Positions 24,495 to 34,770 are shown, counted from the stretch's first letter. The stretch is 64,000 bases of DNA from Microbacterium maritypicum (GCF_041529975.1 NZ_CP168030.1:3410001-3474000); one strand, 5' to 3'. Made by a program: numbers and translations. Notes: generated by a model not told the origin, from the sequence alone.

Positions 24495-24934
24495 GCGAAC
24501 TGCGCTTGCACACCGTCCTCACCGGCCGTGGCCCGGCTGCGGCGATCCTGCTCACGGACGAGCAGGTCGCGTCGCTCGGTGCCGGCAAGGCCTTCCCGGT
24601 CGCCGTGACGATCGACGGCCGGACGGCCCGACTGCGCGTGGCCCGTATGGGCAGCGAGAACATGATCGGCTTCAGCAAGGCCGTGCGCGCCGACCTCGGA
24701 CTCGAGATCGGGCAGGACGTCGATGCCGTGATCCGCGTGGATTCGGCCGAGCGCACGGTCGACGTTCCGCACGAACTCGCCGCGGCCCTGGATGCCGACC
24801 CCGGGGTGCGCGCCGCTTTCGACGCCCTGTCGTACTCCGTCCGCAAGGAGCACGCGCGCTCCGTCACCGACGCGAAGCAGGACGCGACGCGCGAGCGACG
24901 CATCGCGAAGATCGTCGACGCCCTCCGCGACTGA
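24491..24934 (+). CDS. DUF1905 / YdeI-like (bacteriocin-protection-type) protein
   Basis: A 147-residue protein. Residues 1-90 match the DUF1905 beta-barrel pattern (LHTVLTGRGPAAAILLTDEQVASLG, VTIDGRTARLRVARMGSENMIGFSKAVRADLGLEIGQDVDAVI), and the C-terminal ~50 residues match the YdeI/OmpD-associated region ending in RRIAKIVDALRD. The biochemical role of this family is unknown. It is the last gene of the marR operon and ends 5 nt before a long inverted repeat. Confidence 0.75.
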   Translation: MSELRLHTVLTGRGPAAAILLTDEQVASLGAGKAFPVAVTIDGRTARLRVARMGSENMIGFSKAVRADLGLEIGQDVDAVIRVDSAERTVDVPHELAAALDADPGVRAAFDALSYSVRKEHARSVTDAKQDATRERRIAKIVDALRD

Positions 24935-24938
24935 GGCG

Positions 24939-25024
24939 GTGCACAACTCCGCAAGAATCCTCGCGACGTGAGCGCCGAGGCGGCGCGGCGGCCAGCCCGA
25001 CGACTTTTCTGAGGAGTTGTGCAC
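24939..25024. repeat. 86-bp intergenic element with 12-bp terminal inverted repeats
   Basis: GTGCACAACTCC (24939-24950) and its exact reverse complement GGAGTTGTGCAC (25013-25024) bound a 62-nt GC-rich interior and fill the whole gap between two convergent genes. It may be a long bidirectional terminator or a dispersed REP/MITE-like element. No second copy was noticed in this window. Confidence 0.6.
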
Positions 25025-25031
25025 GGGCGGA

Positions 25032-25808
25032 TCAGCGGTTCTGGAAGTCGGGCGACCGCTTCTCCCGGAAGGCCGACATGCCCTCCTTCTGATCAGCGGT
25101 GTCGAACAGCGCGGCGAACGCCTGCTTCTCGTGTTCGAGCCCTTCGGCCAGGGTCGTCTCCATCGCGGCGTCGAGTGCGGCCTTCGCGGCGTACACCGAC
25201 GGGAGCGACTTCGAGGCGATCGTGTCGGACAGCTTCGTCGCCTCGGCGAGGAGATCGGATGTCGGCACGACGCGGGACACGAGCCCGGCTCGTTCTGCTT
25301 CCTCCGCGCCCATGAAGCGCCCGGAGAGCACCAGTTCGGCCGCCTTGTAGTAGCCGACCGCGCGGATCAGGCGCTGCGTGCCGCCCATGCCGGGGATGAC
25401 GCCGAGGTTGATCTCGGGCTGACCGAACTTGGCGTTGTCGGCGGCCAGGATGATGTCGCACATCATCGCCAACTCGCACCCGCCGCCGAGGGCGAACCCG
25501 GAGACGGCCGCGATCACCGGAGTGCGCACGGCGGCGAACTCGTGCCAGACGCCGAAGTGGTCGGTCTCGAGCATCTGCGCCGCGGACATGCCCTCCATCT
25601 CCTTGATGTCGGCACCGGCCGCGAAAGCCTTCTCCGAGCCGGTGACCACGATGGCTCCCACCCCCTCGTCGGCATCGAAAGCGACGGCGGCGGCGGTGAC
25701 CTCCTCTGCAAGCCGGCTGTTCAGCGCGTTCAGCGCCTCGGGACGGTTCAGGGTGATCCACCCGACCCGTCCTCGCTGCTCGACCAGGATCGTCTCGTAC
25801 TCGGTCAT
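25032..25808 (-). CDS. enoyl-CoA hydratase
   Basis: A 258-residue crotonase with both catalytic glutamates in the expected motifs ([11 protein letters not shown] and [19 protein letters not shown]) and the oxyanion-hole region [11 protein letters not shown]. It hydrates 2-enoyl-CoA; in this operon methacrylyl-CoA to 3-hydroxyisobutyryl-CoA is the likely step. The presence of both Glu residues argues against it being the 3-hydroxyisobutyryl-CoA hydrolase. GGAGAGGG precedes the ATG. It is the last gene of mmsA-acd-mmsB-ech. Confidence 0.92.
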   Translation of the reverse strand: MTEYETILVEQRGRVGWITLNRPEALNALNSRLAEEVTAAAVAFDADEGVGAIVVTGSEKAFAAGADIKEMEGMSAAQMLETDHFGVWHEFAAVRTPVIAAVSGFALGGGCELAMMCDIILAADNAKFGQPEINLGVIPGMGGTQRLIRAVGYYKAAELVLSGRFMGAEEAERAGLVSRVVPTSDLLAEATKLSDTIASKSLPSVYAAKAALDAAMETTLAEGLEHEKQAFAALFDTADQKEGMSAFREKRSPDFQNR

Positions 25809-25836
25809 ATCGCCCTCTCCGTCGAAGTACCGATCA

Positions 25837-26742
25837 TCACACGACGCCGTCGCGGATGTCGGTGATGATGCCGGAGAAGTCACGGGACGCACCGTCGCCG
25901 GCGGCGAAGGCGGCGTACAGTTCCTGAGCGAGCCGGCCCATGCGTGCGTCGGTCGAGGTCTGCTCGATGGCCTGCAGCGCAAGGCCGAGGTCCTTCGCCA
26001 TGAGCGCCCCCGCGAAGCCGGGCTGATAGTCGCGGTTGGCCGGGCTCGTGGGCACAGGCCCGGGAACAGGGCAGTTGGTCGTGATCGACCAGCACTGTCC
26101 GGATGCCTGCGAGACGACGTCGAACAGCGCCTGGTGCTCGAGCCCGAGCCGCTCCCCCAGCACGAAGGCCTCGGCGACGGCGATCTGCGAGACCGCGAGC
26201 ACCATGTTGTTGCAGACCTTCGCCGCCTGGCCGAGCCCGGGACCACCGCAGTGCACGATGCGTTTGCCCATGATCTCGAGCAGCGGGAGCGCTGCCGCGT
26301 AGTCCTCCTCCGACCCGCCGACCATGAACGCGAGGGTGCCGTTCTCGGCCCCCACGACTCCGCCCGAGACCGGGGCGTCGAGGTTGCGGTGTCCCGCGGC
26401 GAGCGCCAGTGCGTGGGCCGCGCGGGCCTCGTCGACCGCGATGGTGGACGACTCGATGAAGAGGGTGTCCGGTCGCGCGGCCGCGAGCAGCTCCGTGCGA
26501 TACGCCTCGATCACGTGCTTCCCCGCGGGGAACATCGTGATGACGACATCCGCATGCGCCACGGCATCCGCCCCGCTCGCCGCCACGGGGATGCCGGCAG
26601 CCTGCGCGGCCTCGATGGCCGCGGGCACGAGATCGAAGCCGTGCACCTCATGGCCGGCGGCGACGAGGTTCTTCGCCATCGGCAGACCCATGTGTCCGAG
26701 GCCGAGAAAAGCGACGACCGCTTTCGAGGACGACACGGTCAT
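25837..26742 (-). CDS. mmsB: 3-hydroxyisobutyrate dehydrogenase
   Basis: A 301-residue beta-hydroxyacid dehydrogenase with the Rossmann motif [16 protein letters not shown], the substrate-binding [16 protein letters not shown] and the catalytic lysine in [10 protein letters not shown]; the C-terminal [11 protein letters not shown] is typical of 3-HIBDH. It oxidises 3-hydroxyisobutyrate to methylmalonate semialdehyde with NAD+. Its ATG overlaps the acyl-CoA dehydrogenase stop (ATGA). The product is the substrate of the upstream mmsA, so the operon is a valine catabolic unit. Confidence 0.93.
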   Translation of the reverse strand: MTVSSSKAVVAFLGLGHMGLPMAKNLVAAGHEVHGFDLVPAAIEAAQAAGIPVAASGADAVAHADVVITMFPAGKHVIEAYRTELLAAARPDTLFIESSTIAVDEARAAHALALAAGHRNLDAPVSGGVVGAENGTLAFMVGGSEEDYAAALPLLEIMGKRIVHCGGPGLGQAAKVCNNMVLAVSQIAVAEAFVLGERLGLEHQALFDVVSQASGQCWSITTNCPVPGPVPTSPANRDYQPGFAGALMAKDLGLALQAIEQTSTDARMGRLAQELYAAFAAGDGASRDFSGIITDIRDGVV

Positions 26743-27923
26743 GATGCGCTCCGCATCGAGCTCGAACCCGCGGGTCGCAGCATCTCGCGTCCGACGATCA
26801 GTCGCATGATCTCGTTCGTCCCCTCCAGGATCTGGTGCACCCGCAGGTCGCGGACGACCCGCTCGATCCCGTAGTCCTGCAGATACCCGTAGCCGCCGTG
26901 CAGCTGCAGCGCCCGGTTGGCGACGTCGAAGCCGGCATCGGTGGCGAAGCGCTTGGCCATCGCACAGCGCATGGTCGCGTCGGGCGCCTGCTCGTCGACG
27001 GCCTGGGCACCGTCGCGCACCATCAGCCGGGCGGCGTGCAGTTCGGTGCGCATGTCGGCGATCGCGAACAGGATCGCCTGCTTCTCGGCGAGCGGCTCGC
27101 CGAACGCGACCCGCTCGTGCACGTACCGCACCGCCTTGTCGAGTGCCCACTCCGCGCCGCCGAGCGAGCAGGCGGCGATGTTGAGGCGACCGCCGTTGAG
27201 CGCCGACATCGCGATCGCGAACCCCCGCCCCTCGTCACCGAGCATCGCGGATGCCGGGACACGGACGCCGTCGAAGATCACCTGACGGGTCGGCTGCGCG
27301 TGCCAGCCCATCTTCTTCTCGAGCGGGCCGAAGCTCAGCCCCTCGGCGTCGCCGGGAACCAGGAATGCGCTGATGCCGCGGGCACCGGGCTCCCCCGTGC
27401 GGGCCATCACGACGTACACGGCGGCCTCGCCGGCACCGGAGATGAACTGCTTCATCCCGGTGAGCACGTAATCGTCGCCCTCGCGGACCGCACTGGTCGC
27501 GACGTTGGCGGCATCGGAACCGACGCCCGGCTCGGTGAGGCAGTAGCCGCCGAACTCCTGCATCGCGGTGAGCTGCGGCAGCCAGGTCTCGCGCTGCGTG
27601 TCGTCGCCGTAGGTGTCGATCATCCACACGACCATGTTGTGGATCGAGATGTACGCGGCGACCGCCGGGTCGCCCTTGGCGAGTTCCTCGAAGATCGCGA
27701 CGGTGTCGCTGCGACTGAGGCCGGCACCGCCGAAGTCCTCGCGCACATAGATGCCGCCGAGCCCCAGCTCTCCGCCGCGATTCAGCGACTCGCGCGGGAA
27801 GAGGTGCTTCTCGTCGCGCTCGGCGGCGAAGGGGGCGAGCTCGCCCTCGGCGAACTCGCGGACGGCGCTGAGGATCGCCTCGCGCTCCTCAGCGGTGGTG
27901 GTGACGGTGGTCATGGTCATCAT
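26739..27923 (-). CDS. acyl-CoA dehydrogenase, probably isobutyryl-CoA dehydrogenase
   Basis: A 394-residue FAD-dependent acyl-CoA dehydrogenase: YCLTEPGVGSDAA (FAD/substrate loop), MKQFISGAGEA, FDGVRVPASAML, and the C-terminal LQLHGGYGYLQDYGIERVVRDLRVHQILEGTNEIMRLIVGREML read in parts. The catalytic Glu lies in the YGIERVVRD/LEGTNE region as in short/branched-chain members. Electrons go to ETF, whose genes lie a few kb away. AAGGAC stands 5 nt before ATG 27923; ATG 27920 is an equal alternative. The operon context indicates isobutyryl-CoA as substrate. Confidence 0.92.
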   Translation of the reverse strand: MMTMTTVTTTAEEREAILSAVREFAEGELAPFAAERDEKHLFPRESLNRGGELGLGGIYVREDFGGAGLSRSDTVAIFEELAKGDPAVAAYISIHNMVVWMIDTYGDDTQRETWLPQLTAMQEFGGYCLTEPGVGSDAANVATSAVREGDDYVLTGMKQFISGAGEAAVYVVMARTGEPGARGISAFLVPGDAEGLSFGPLEKKMGWHAQPTRQVIFDGVRVPASAMLGDEGRGFAIAMSALNGGRLNIAACSLGGAEWALDKAVRYVHERVAFGEPLAEKQAILFAIADMRTELHAARLMVRDGAQAVDEQAPDATMRCAMAKRFATDAGFDVANRALQLHGGYGYLQDYGIERVVRDLRVHQILEGTNEIMRLIVGREMLRPAGSSSMRSAS

Positions 27924-27958
27924 GTGTCCTTGTGGGATCTCGTGCCGGGACGTGGGGA

Positions 27959-29461
<1,503 letters not shown>

Positions 29462-29502
29462 TGTGTGACGTCCCTTCGTGCCGTCGTTGGCACAATGAGG
29501 AG

Positions 29503-29538
29503 TTTACTCGGAGGGCCGGATATTTACTAGGACGTCCT
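29503..29538. promoter_or_regulatory. direct repeats and AGGACGTCCT palindrome upstream of mmsA
   Basis: TTTACTCGGA (29503-29512) and TTTACTAGGA (29523-29532) are spaced exactly 20 bp apart, about two helical turns, and the second runs into the palindrome AGGACGTCCT (29529-29538). They lie 40-80 nt upstream of the mmsA start in an AT-richer patch. A regulator site for the valine operon is the simplest explanation; no regulator gene is adjacent. Confidence 0.45.
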
Positions 29539-29719
29539 TGCATTTCCGGTCGGCTCGAGAATGCGGCGGAGCGTGGTTGTTCGCGCCCCGTTCACCGCCG
29601 CGTCATCTCGCCCGGGTACAACTGCAGGTGCGCGGACAGAGACTCAGACCGGATCGGGTGTCACGTCTACCGCGCGCACGGTGAGCACTCTCGCTCCCGT
29701 CGCGGCGCCCACGCCGCGA

Positions 29720-29749
29720 GACCCCCGCCGAATCGGGTCGGCGGGGGTC
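29720..29749. terminator. perfect 12-bp stem, 6-nt loop hairpin in the intergenic region
   Basis: Arms 29720-29731 and 29738-29749 pair without mismatch around the loop ATCGGG. No clear T-run follows on the plus strand (CTCTCC). No annotated gene ends nearby, so it may terminate an unrecognised short transcript or insulate the promoter at 29796. Confidence 0.5.
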
Positions 29750-29877
29750 CTCTCCGTCCGGGCCCGAAGCGGCCTGCAGCCCTCCGCATCCGAATTAGAA
29801 TCGACGGTGCGCTGCCACCCCTGGCGCATCCGCTTCGGCGTCCCGACCCCGGCCGCCCGTTCCCCGAGGACCGCACC

Positions 29878-30462
29878 ATGTCCGAACCCCTCACCGTGTC
29901 CATCCGCCGCGAAGTCGACCCCGAGCGCATCGTCGAGGCGACCGCCTGGGTGCAGACGGGCGTGAACCTCGCGACGAAGTACCCGGGCTTCCTCGGCTCC
30001 GGCTGGGTGCGCGCCGGCGAGGATTCGCAGGTGTGGCACATGCTGTACCGCTTCGCGAGCGAGGACTCGCTCACCGCGTGGGAGCAGTCGGCCGAGCGGG
30101 CCTGGTGGCTCTCGATGGGCGAGGGCTTCGTGCGCAGCGAGCGCTCCAAGCGGCGCACCGGGATCGAAGGCTGGTTCGACGAGCCGACCACCGGGACCAT
30201 CACGCTCCCGGCAGCCGACGGCACCACCGAGACGGTCACCGTCGCCCCCGCTCCGCCGCGATGGAAGCAGGCGACCTCGATCTGGCTGGGCTTCTTCCCC
30301 GTGAACCTCGCATTCACCTACGCGATGAGCCCCGTCCCCGGATGGAACGAGCTGCCGATCTGGCTGCGCGTGCTCGTCACCACTCTCGTGCTCACGCCGA
30401 TCATGGCCTACTGGGTACTCCCGTTCGTCACCCGCTCGCTGCGGAACTGGCTCGCGCGCTGA
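29878..30462 (+). CDS. antibiotic biosynthesis monooxygenase (ABM) domain protein with two membrane helices
   Basis: A 194-residue protein. Residues ~1-95 form an ABM-like ferredoxin fold (VSIRREVDPERIVEATAWVQTGVNLATKYPGFLGSGWVRAGEDSQVWHMLYRFASEDSLTAWEQS in parts). After a linker, residues ~135-190 contain two membrane segments (TSIWLGFFPVNLAFTYAM and VLVTTLVLTPIMAYWVLPF). This ABM plus two-helix architecture is common in bacteria, but its function is unknown; it may anchor a small haem- or quinol-interacting domain at the membrane. GAGGA precedes the ATG. Confidence 0.8.
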   Translation: MSEPLTVSIRREVDPERIVEATAWVQTGVNLATKYPGFLGSGWVRAGEDSQVWHMLYRFASEDSLTAWEQSAERAWWLSMGEGFVRSERSKRRTGIEGWFDEPTTGTITLPAADGTTETVTVAPAPPRWKQATSIWLGFFPVNLAFTYAMSPVPGWNELPIWLRVLVTTLVLTPIMAYWVLPFVTRSLRNWLAR

Positions 30463-30484
30463 AGCCCTCCCTGGCGCCCGGCAA

Positions 30485-31378
30485 TCAGGCGACGGCGGCT
30501 CGAAGCGCCCGATCGATCTCGGCGACGGCATCGGTGAGGGGACCGGGTCGGCGCACCGCATAGAGCGTGTTGATCGGCGGATCGTCGGTCTCTCGCAGCA
30601 CGACCAGCCGCCCGTCGGCGAGCTCCTCGCTGATCAGGTCGGTCGGCAGCACGGTCGCCCCCGCGCCAGCGACGGCTGCCGCGGCGAGCGCCCGCAGGTC
30701 GGGAACGATCAGCGCCGGTTCTCGGTCGAGCCGCACGCCGAACACGTGCCGCCAGTACCGCCGCAGGATCGGTACATCGTGCGCGTAGGCGAGAAGCGGG
30801 ACGGACTCGAGGTCATCCGGGGTGATCCCGCGTCGCGGGTCCAGATCGAGCGACGGCGCGGCGACGAGGACGAACTCCTCATCGACGAGAGCGGCAGTCG
30901 GAAGTGCGCGCCCCTTCGGGCGGACGGCGGAGACCACGAGGTCGAGACTGCCCATTCGCAGCTGCTCGAGCAGCTCGTCCGCCAGCCCCGTCGTCACCGC
31001 GATCCGCCGACCGTCGGCGACCATCGATGCCAGCGCCCGCATCCCCACGCGTTCGATGAACTCCGCCGCCCCGCCGATGCGCACCGGCGGCGCCTCTGCG
31101 GGTGGCGGGTTCCCGAGCGCCAGCGCGAGCGCGTCGAGGGGGCCCGAGAGGCGCGCGGCCCGGTCATCCGCTCGCGGCGTGGAACGGATGCCCCTGGCGT
31201 GCCGGACGAACAGCGGTGCACCCACGCTGCGCTCCAGCGCCTGCAACTGGGTCGTGACGGATGACTGCGCGAGCCCCAGCGTCCGGGCTGCCGCAGAAAC
31301 CGACCCGGACCGGTGTGCGGCGAGGAACGTCCGCCAGAGCGCGAGATCGCGCAAGCCATCGTCATTCCGATCGGTCAT
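30485..31378 (-). CDS. LysR family transcriptional regulator
   Basis: A 297-residue LysR protein with an N-terminal winged helix (LALWRTFLAAHRSGSVSAAARTLGLAQSSVTTQLQALERSVGAPLFVRHARG in parts) and a two-lobe effector domain ending DAVAEIDRALRAA. ATG 31378 is the conserved-type start; upstream extension is poor. It is divergent from a DJ-1/PfpI-type gene 93 nt away, which is its likely target, perhaps in response to reactive carbonyl compounds. The effector is unknown. Confidence 0.88.
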   Translation of the reverse strand: MTDRNDDGLRDLALWRTFLAAHRSGSVSAAARTLGLAQSSVTTQLQALERSVGAPLFVRHARGIRSTPRADDRAARLSGPLDALALALGNPPPAEAPPVRIGGAAEFIERVGMRALASMVADGRRIAVTTGLADELLEQLRMGSLDLVVSAVRPKGRALPTAALVDEEFVLVAAPSLDLDPRRGITPDDLESVPLLAYAHDVPILRRYWRHVFGVRLDREPALIVPDLRALAAAAVAGAGATVLPTDLISEELADGRLVVLRETDDPPINTLYAVRRPGPLTDAVAEIDRALRAAVA

Positions 31379-31471
31379 ATCGAGAATGTATCGGAATCGG
31401 TGACGATGAGGGGCGGTTGTCCCCCGTATCCGCATCCCACGGCATCCGCCGTCCGACCCTCTGGAGCACGC

Positions 31472-32137
31472 ATGTCCTCAGTTCTCTTCGTCGTCACCGG
31501 CGCCCGCACCTGGACCCTCACGGACGGCACCGAGCACCCGACCGGCTACTGGGCCGAGGAACTGCTCACCCCCTACCGCGCACTTCGCGATGCGGGCCAC
31601 TCCGTCTCGTTCGCAACCCCCGGTGGCGTCGCTCCGGTCGCCGACGCCGGGAGCCTCACCGAAGGCGACGCCGAGTCGATCGCCGCGATCGACGGGCTCG
31701 CCACCCCTCTGGTGCTGGCCGACATCGATCCCTCCGCCTACGACGCCGTCTACTACCCCGGCGGCCACGGTCCGATGCAGGACCTCGCGATCGACGAGGA
31801 CTCCGCCGCGCTGATCACCGCGACGCTCGCCGCCGGACGCCCGCTCGCAGCCGTCTGCCACGGTCTCGCGGCTCTGCTCCCGGCGCGTACCGCGGCAGGG
31901 GAATCGGTCGTCGCCGGACGCCGCATCACCGGGTTCACCGACGAGGAGGAGCGCCTCGGTGGCCTCGCCGACCGTGCGCCCTTCCTGCTCGAGAGCGAGC
32001 TGCGCGCCCGCGGCGCCGAGGTCGACATCGCCTCGCCGTGGAGCGATCACACCGTGGTCGACGGGCTCCTCATCACCGGCCAGAACCCGCAGTCCTCGGC
32101 ATCCGCGGCTCTGGCGCTCGTCGCCGCACTCGCCTGA
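31472..32137 (+). CDS. type 1 glutamine amidotransferase-like (DJ-1/PfpI) domain protein
   Basis: A 221-residue protein of the Hsp31-like branch of the DJ-1/PfpI superfamily. It shows DAVYYPGGHGPMQDL, then the nucleophile elbow AVCHGLAALL with the reactive Cys, and TGFTDEEE downstream, as in glyoxalase III-type Hsp31 proteins. Relatives are glutathione-independent glyoxalases or chaperones. GGAG lies 7 nt before the ATG. It is divergent from a LysR gene and followed by a strong terminator. Confidence 0.87.
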   Translation: MSSVLFVVTGARTWTLTDGTEHPTGYWAEELLTPYRALRDAGHSVSFATPGGVAPVADAGSLTEGDAESIAAIDGLATPLVLADIDPSAYDAVYYPGGHGPMQDLAIDEDSAALITATLAAGRPLAAVCHGLAALLPARTAAGESVVAGRRITGFTDEEERLGGLADRAPFLLESELRARGAEVDIASPWSDHTVVDGLLITGQNPQSSASAALALVAALA

Positions 32138-32176
32138 TCGGAACCGGCGCCGCGACCTGCGCGGCGCCGGTTCCGA
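32138..32176 (+). terminator. intrinsic terminator after the DJ-1-type gene
   Basis: Perfect 17-bp arms (32138-32154 and 32160-32176) with a 5-nt loop begin right after the stop codon and are followed by CCGTTTT. This is a clear rho-independent terminator for the plus strand. Confidence 0.82.
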
Positions 32177-32233
32177 CCGTTTTCCACGCCCGCTCCTCCC
32201 GCACACGGCGAGGCCTGCCGGTACGGTGAGCGC

Positions 32234-32662
32234 ATGCGATCGACCCCCCGCGCCCTCCGCGTCGCTCTCGCCGCAGTCGCGGCGATCAACCTCGTGTCCG
32301 CACTGATCGGAATGGTCGGGCTGACGGTCGGCGGAGGAATGGGGCTGCCGCCGGAGTGGCTCGAGGGCAGCGTCTTCCACTCCTACGTCTGGCCGGGGAT
32401 CATCCTGGGTATCGTCGTCGGCGGAATGCAGGCTCTGGCTCTCGTCGCGCAGTTCGGACGATTCGCTCTCGCGTGGGGGCTGCACGCCGCCGCCGGCCTC
32501 ACCATGATGATCTGGATCTTCGTGGAGATCGCGGTGCTCCTCGAGTGGTCGCCGCTGCACGGCATCTTCTTCGCGACCGGCCTCGTCCAGACCGTGCTCG
32601 CCGTGCTGGCACTGGGCGCTCGGCCTCGACCGTTGTTCGCGCGCGACATCAGGGACCACTGA
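32234..32662 (+). CDS. small membrane protein, four helices, function unknown
   Basis: A 142-residue protein with four hydrophobic segments (VALAAVAAINLVSALIGMVGL, YVWPGIILGIVVGGMQALALVAQF, LHAAAGLTMMIWIFVEIAVLL and GIFFATGLVQTVLAVLAL). I recognise no specific family; the pattern resembles small DUF4345/DoxX-like four-helix membrane proteins. It is followed by the ClbS-like gene with a 1-nt overlap (TGATG), so the two are co-translated. Confidence 0.75.
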   Translation: MRSTPRALRVALAAVAAINLVSALIGMVGLTVGGGMGLPPEWLEGSVFHSYVWPGIILGIVVGGMQALALVAQFGRFALAWGLHAAAGLTMMIWIFVEIAVLLEWSPLHGIFFATGLVQTVLAVLALGARPRPLFARDIRDH

Positions 32663-33165
32663 TGGCGGTACCCGCGTCGAAGGACGAGCTGCTCACCGCG
32701 ATCCGGACGGAGTATGCCCGCCTGCGCGCCGACCTCGATCGGGTGCCGACGGAGTCCGCCCGAGAACCCGTGCTGTCCGGTCACGTCAAGAGCACGATGA
32801 TGAGCCCGGCGGATCTTCTCGCGTACTTGATCGGCTGGAACGAGCAGGTGCTCACCTGGCACGACCGTCGCGCCGCCGGGCTCCCCGACGAGATGCCGGC
32901 GGCCGGTTTCGGCTGGAATGACCTCGGCGCCTTGGCTCAGCGCTTCTACCGCGACCACGAGGGCGAGCCCTGGGCGGCGCTGCGGGCACGACTCGACGAG
33001 GCTGAGCAGCGGATCGAAGCCCTCGTTCTGAGTCGCTCGGAGGAAGAGCTCTACGGCACCCCGTGGTACCGCACCTGGACCATGGGTCGCATGATCTCGC
33101 TCAACACCGCATCGCCGTACCGGAACGCCCGCGGCCGCATCCGCCGCTGGCTTCGGACGCTCTGA
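32662..33165 (+). CDS. ClbS/DfsB family (DUF1706) protein
   Basis: A 167-residue protein with the DUF1706 pattern SKDELLTAIRTEYARLRADLDRVP at the N-terminus, MSPADLLAYLIGWNEQVLTWHDRRAAG in the middle and NTASPYRNARGRIRRWLR at the C-terminus. ClbS from Escherichia coli is a cyclopropane hydrolase protecting against colibactin, and DfsB-like members are DinB-fold proteins; most relatives have no known substrate. The link to resistance is family knowledge only. It shares its operon with a small membrane protein. Confidence 0.85.
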   Translation: MAVPASKDELLTAIRTEYARLRADLDRVPTESAREPVLSGHVKSTMMSPADLLAYLIGWNEQVLTWHDRRAAGLPDEMPAAGFGWNDLGALAQRFYRDHEGEPWAALRARLDEAEQRIEALVLSRSEEELYGTPWYRTWTMGRMISLNTASPYRNARGRIRRWLRTL

Positions 33166-33178
33166 GCACGCAGTCCGG

Positions 33179-34654
33179 TCATCTCCCCGGTGAGACCCCC
33201 TTCTTCGCAGGCTCGACGAGCGAGAGCGGATCCGCAATGTCCTCCAGCGACTTGCCCGCAGCGCTCACCCCGAAGATGCCGCAGACGACGCCGCCGAACA
33301 TCATGATCGCCGCGCCGAGCACGTACCCCCAGAACAGCGGACCGCGGTCACCCGTCTCGGCACTCGCACCGATCAGCGACCCGTAGAGCACCGGCGCGAT
33401 GGCCCCGACGAGCTGGCCGATCGAGAAGACGTAGGAGATCACCTGGCTGCGCAGTTCGAGCGGGAAGATCTCGCTCACCGTCAGGTACGCCGCCGACGCC
33501 CCCGCCGAGGCGAAGAAGAACGACGCGCACCAGAACGCCGTGTGCGTGGCCGCGTTCAGCACCCCTGCGTTGAAGAGGAACGCGCTGACGAGGAGGATCA
33601 GGCCCGCGAGCACGTAGGTCGAGAACAGCATCCGCCGCCGACCCCACGTGTCGAAGAAGTGCCCGAGAATGAGTGCGCCGGCGAGGTTGCCGACCGCGAA
33701 CACGATGAAGTACTGCGACGCGGACGCCGGCGGGGTGTCGTAGAAGTTCTCGAGCACGAGCGCGTAGGTGAAGAAGATCGCGTTGTAGAGGAACGATTGG
33801 GTCACCATCATCGTGATGCCGACCAGGGTGCGCCGCGGGTACTTCTTGAACAGCACCTTCGCGATCACGAGGAGCGGGACGCTGCCGTACTCCTTGACCG
33901 TGATCGCCTTGCTCTCGTCGACCGGGTCGATCGTCTTGCCCTCCTTGCGGATGCGCTCCTCGATCTCGTCGACGTTGCGCTCCGCCTCTTCCTCGCGCCC
34001 GTGGGTCATCTGCCAGCGCGGGCTCTCCGGGATGTGCCGCCGCAGCCAGATGATGAGGATGCCGAGCACCGGGCCGACGAAGAAGCTGAGCCGCCAGCCG
34101 AGGTCGGCGGGGAGGATGTCGGTGTTGAGGAAGAACATGTTCGCCACCGCACCGAGTGCGGCGCCACCCCAGTAGGTGCCGTTGATCGCGATGTCGACGC
34201 GGCCGCGGTACTTCGCGGGGATGATCTCGTCGATCGCCGAGTTGATGGCGGCGTACTCGCCGCCGATGCCCGCGCCCGCGACGAACCGCCAGATGTAGAA
34301 GAACCAGGGCGCGAAGGACAGTCCGGCGATGGCGGAGCCGATCAGATACACCGCGAGCGACACGAGGAAGAGGTTCTTGCGGCCGAGCCGGTCGGCGAGA
34401 CGCCCGAACACCAGCGCACCGAACACCTGGCCCAACAGGTAGCAGGTTCCCGCGAGGCCGACTTCAGCGGGGCCCATGCCCAGAGTCGCGGCGTACCCGT
34501 TCGCGGCGACGATCTGCACCTCGAGGCCGTCGAGGATCCAGGAGAATCCGAGTCCGACGACGATCATCCAATGGAACCGAGACCACGGCAGCCGGTCCAT
34601 CCGTGCGGGGACGAGCGACCGGACCTCTTTGACGGTCACGTCGGATGCGGACAT
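33179..34654 (-). CDS. MFS transporter, sugar/organic-acid porter type
   Basis: A 491-residue carrier with 12 predicted membrane helices, the loop motif GRLADRLGRKNLFLVSLAVY, RFVAGAGIGGEYAAINSAIDEIIP and the central PESPRWQMTHGREEEAERNV before a long cytoplasmic loop, all typical of the metabolite:H+ symporter and sugar porter families. ATG 34654 has a perfect AAGGAGG 5 nt upstream. It is transcribed alone, next to but separated by a terminator from prpC. The substrate is unknown; an organic acid such as propionate or a sugar is possible. Confidence 0.9.
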   Translation of the reverse strand: MSASDVTVKEVRSLVPARMDRLPWSRFHWMIVVGLGFSWILDGLEVQIVAANGYAATLGMGPAEVGLAGTCYLLGQVFGALVFGRLADRLGRKNLFLVSLAVYLIGSAIAGLSFAPWFFYIWRFVAGAGIGGEYAAINSAIDEIIPAKYRGRVDIAINGTYWGGAALGAVANMFFLNTDILPADLGWRLSFFVGPVLGILIIWLRRHIPESPRWQMTHGREEEAERNVDEIEERIRKEGKTIDPVDESKAITVKEYGSVPLLVIAKVLFKKYPRRTLVGITMMVTQSFLYNAIFFTYALVLENFYDTPPASASQYFIVFAVGNLAGALILGHFFDTWGRRRMLFSTYVLAGLILLVSAFLFNAGVLNAATHTAFWCASFFFASAGASAAYLTVSEIFPLELRSQVISYVFSIGQLVGAIAPVLYGSLIGASAETGDRGPLFWGYVLGAAIMMFGGVVCGIFGVSAAGKSLEDIADPLSLVEPAKKGVSPGR

Positions 34655-34770
34655 GGAGCCTCCTTCACGAGGCGACGCCTTCGCCCCGCATTCGGTTCTA
34701 CTCCGCCCGAGAATTCGCCGCATCGCCTTGACCCCCGGCCGACGGCGCGCTACAGCGCATCGGGCGCGCG

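Larger units (their letters stand above)
29462..29877. other. 416-nt intergenic region between mmsA and the ABM-domain gene
   Basis: The left part (29462-29540) holds the mmsA ribosome site and putative operator. The middle (29550-29715) shows no convincing gene, tRNA or repeat. The right part contains a strong hairpin (29720-29749) and TAGAAT at 29796-29801, a good -10 box for the rightward gene with a ~70-nt leader. I cannot exclude a small RNA ending at the hairpin. Confidence 0.5.

Noticed and set aside
29550..29715. The intergenic stretch was inspected for a tRNA
   Set aside because: No T-arm GGTTCGAATCC-like sequence with matching acceptor ends was found.
33179..34654. The MFS carrier considered as part of the prp operon
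   Set aside because: A perfect 24-bp terminator lies between prpC and this gene, and the carrier has its own strong ribosome site.
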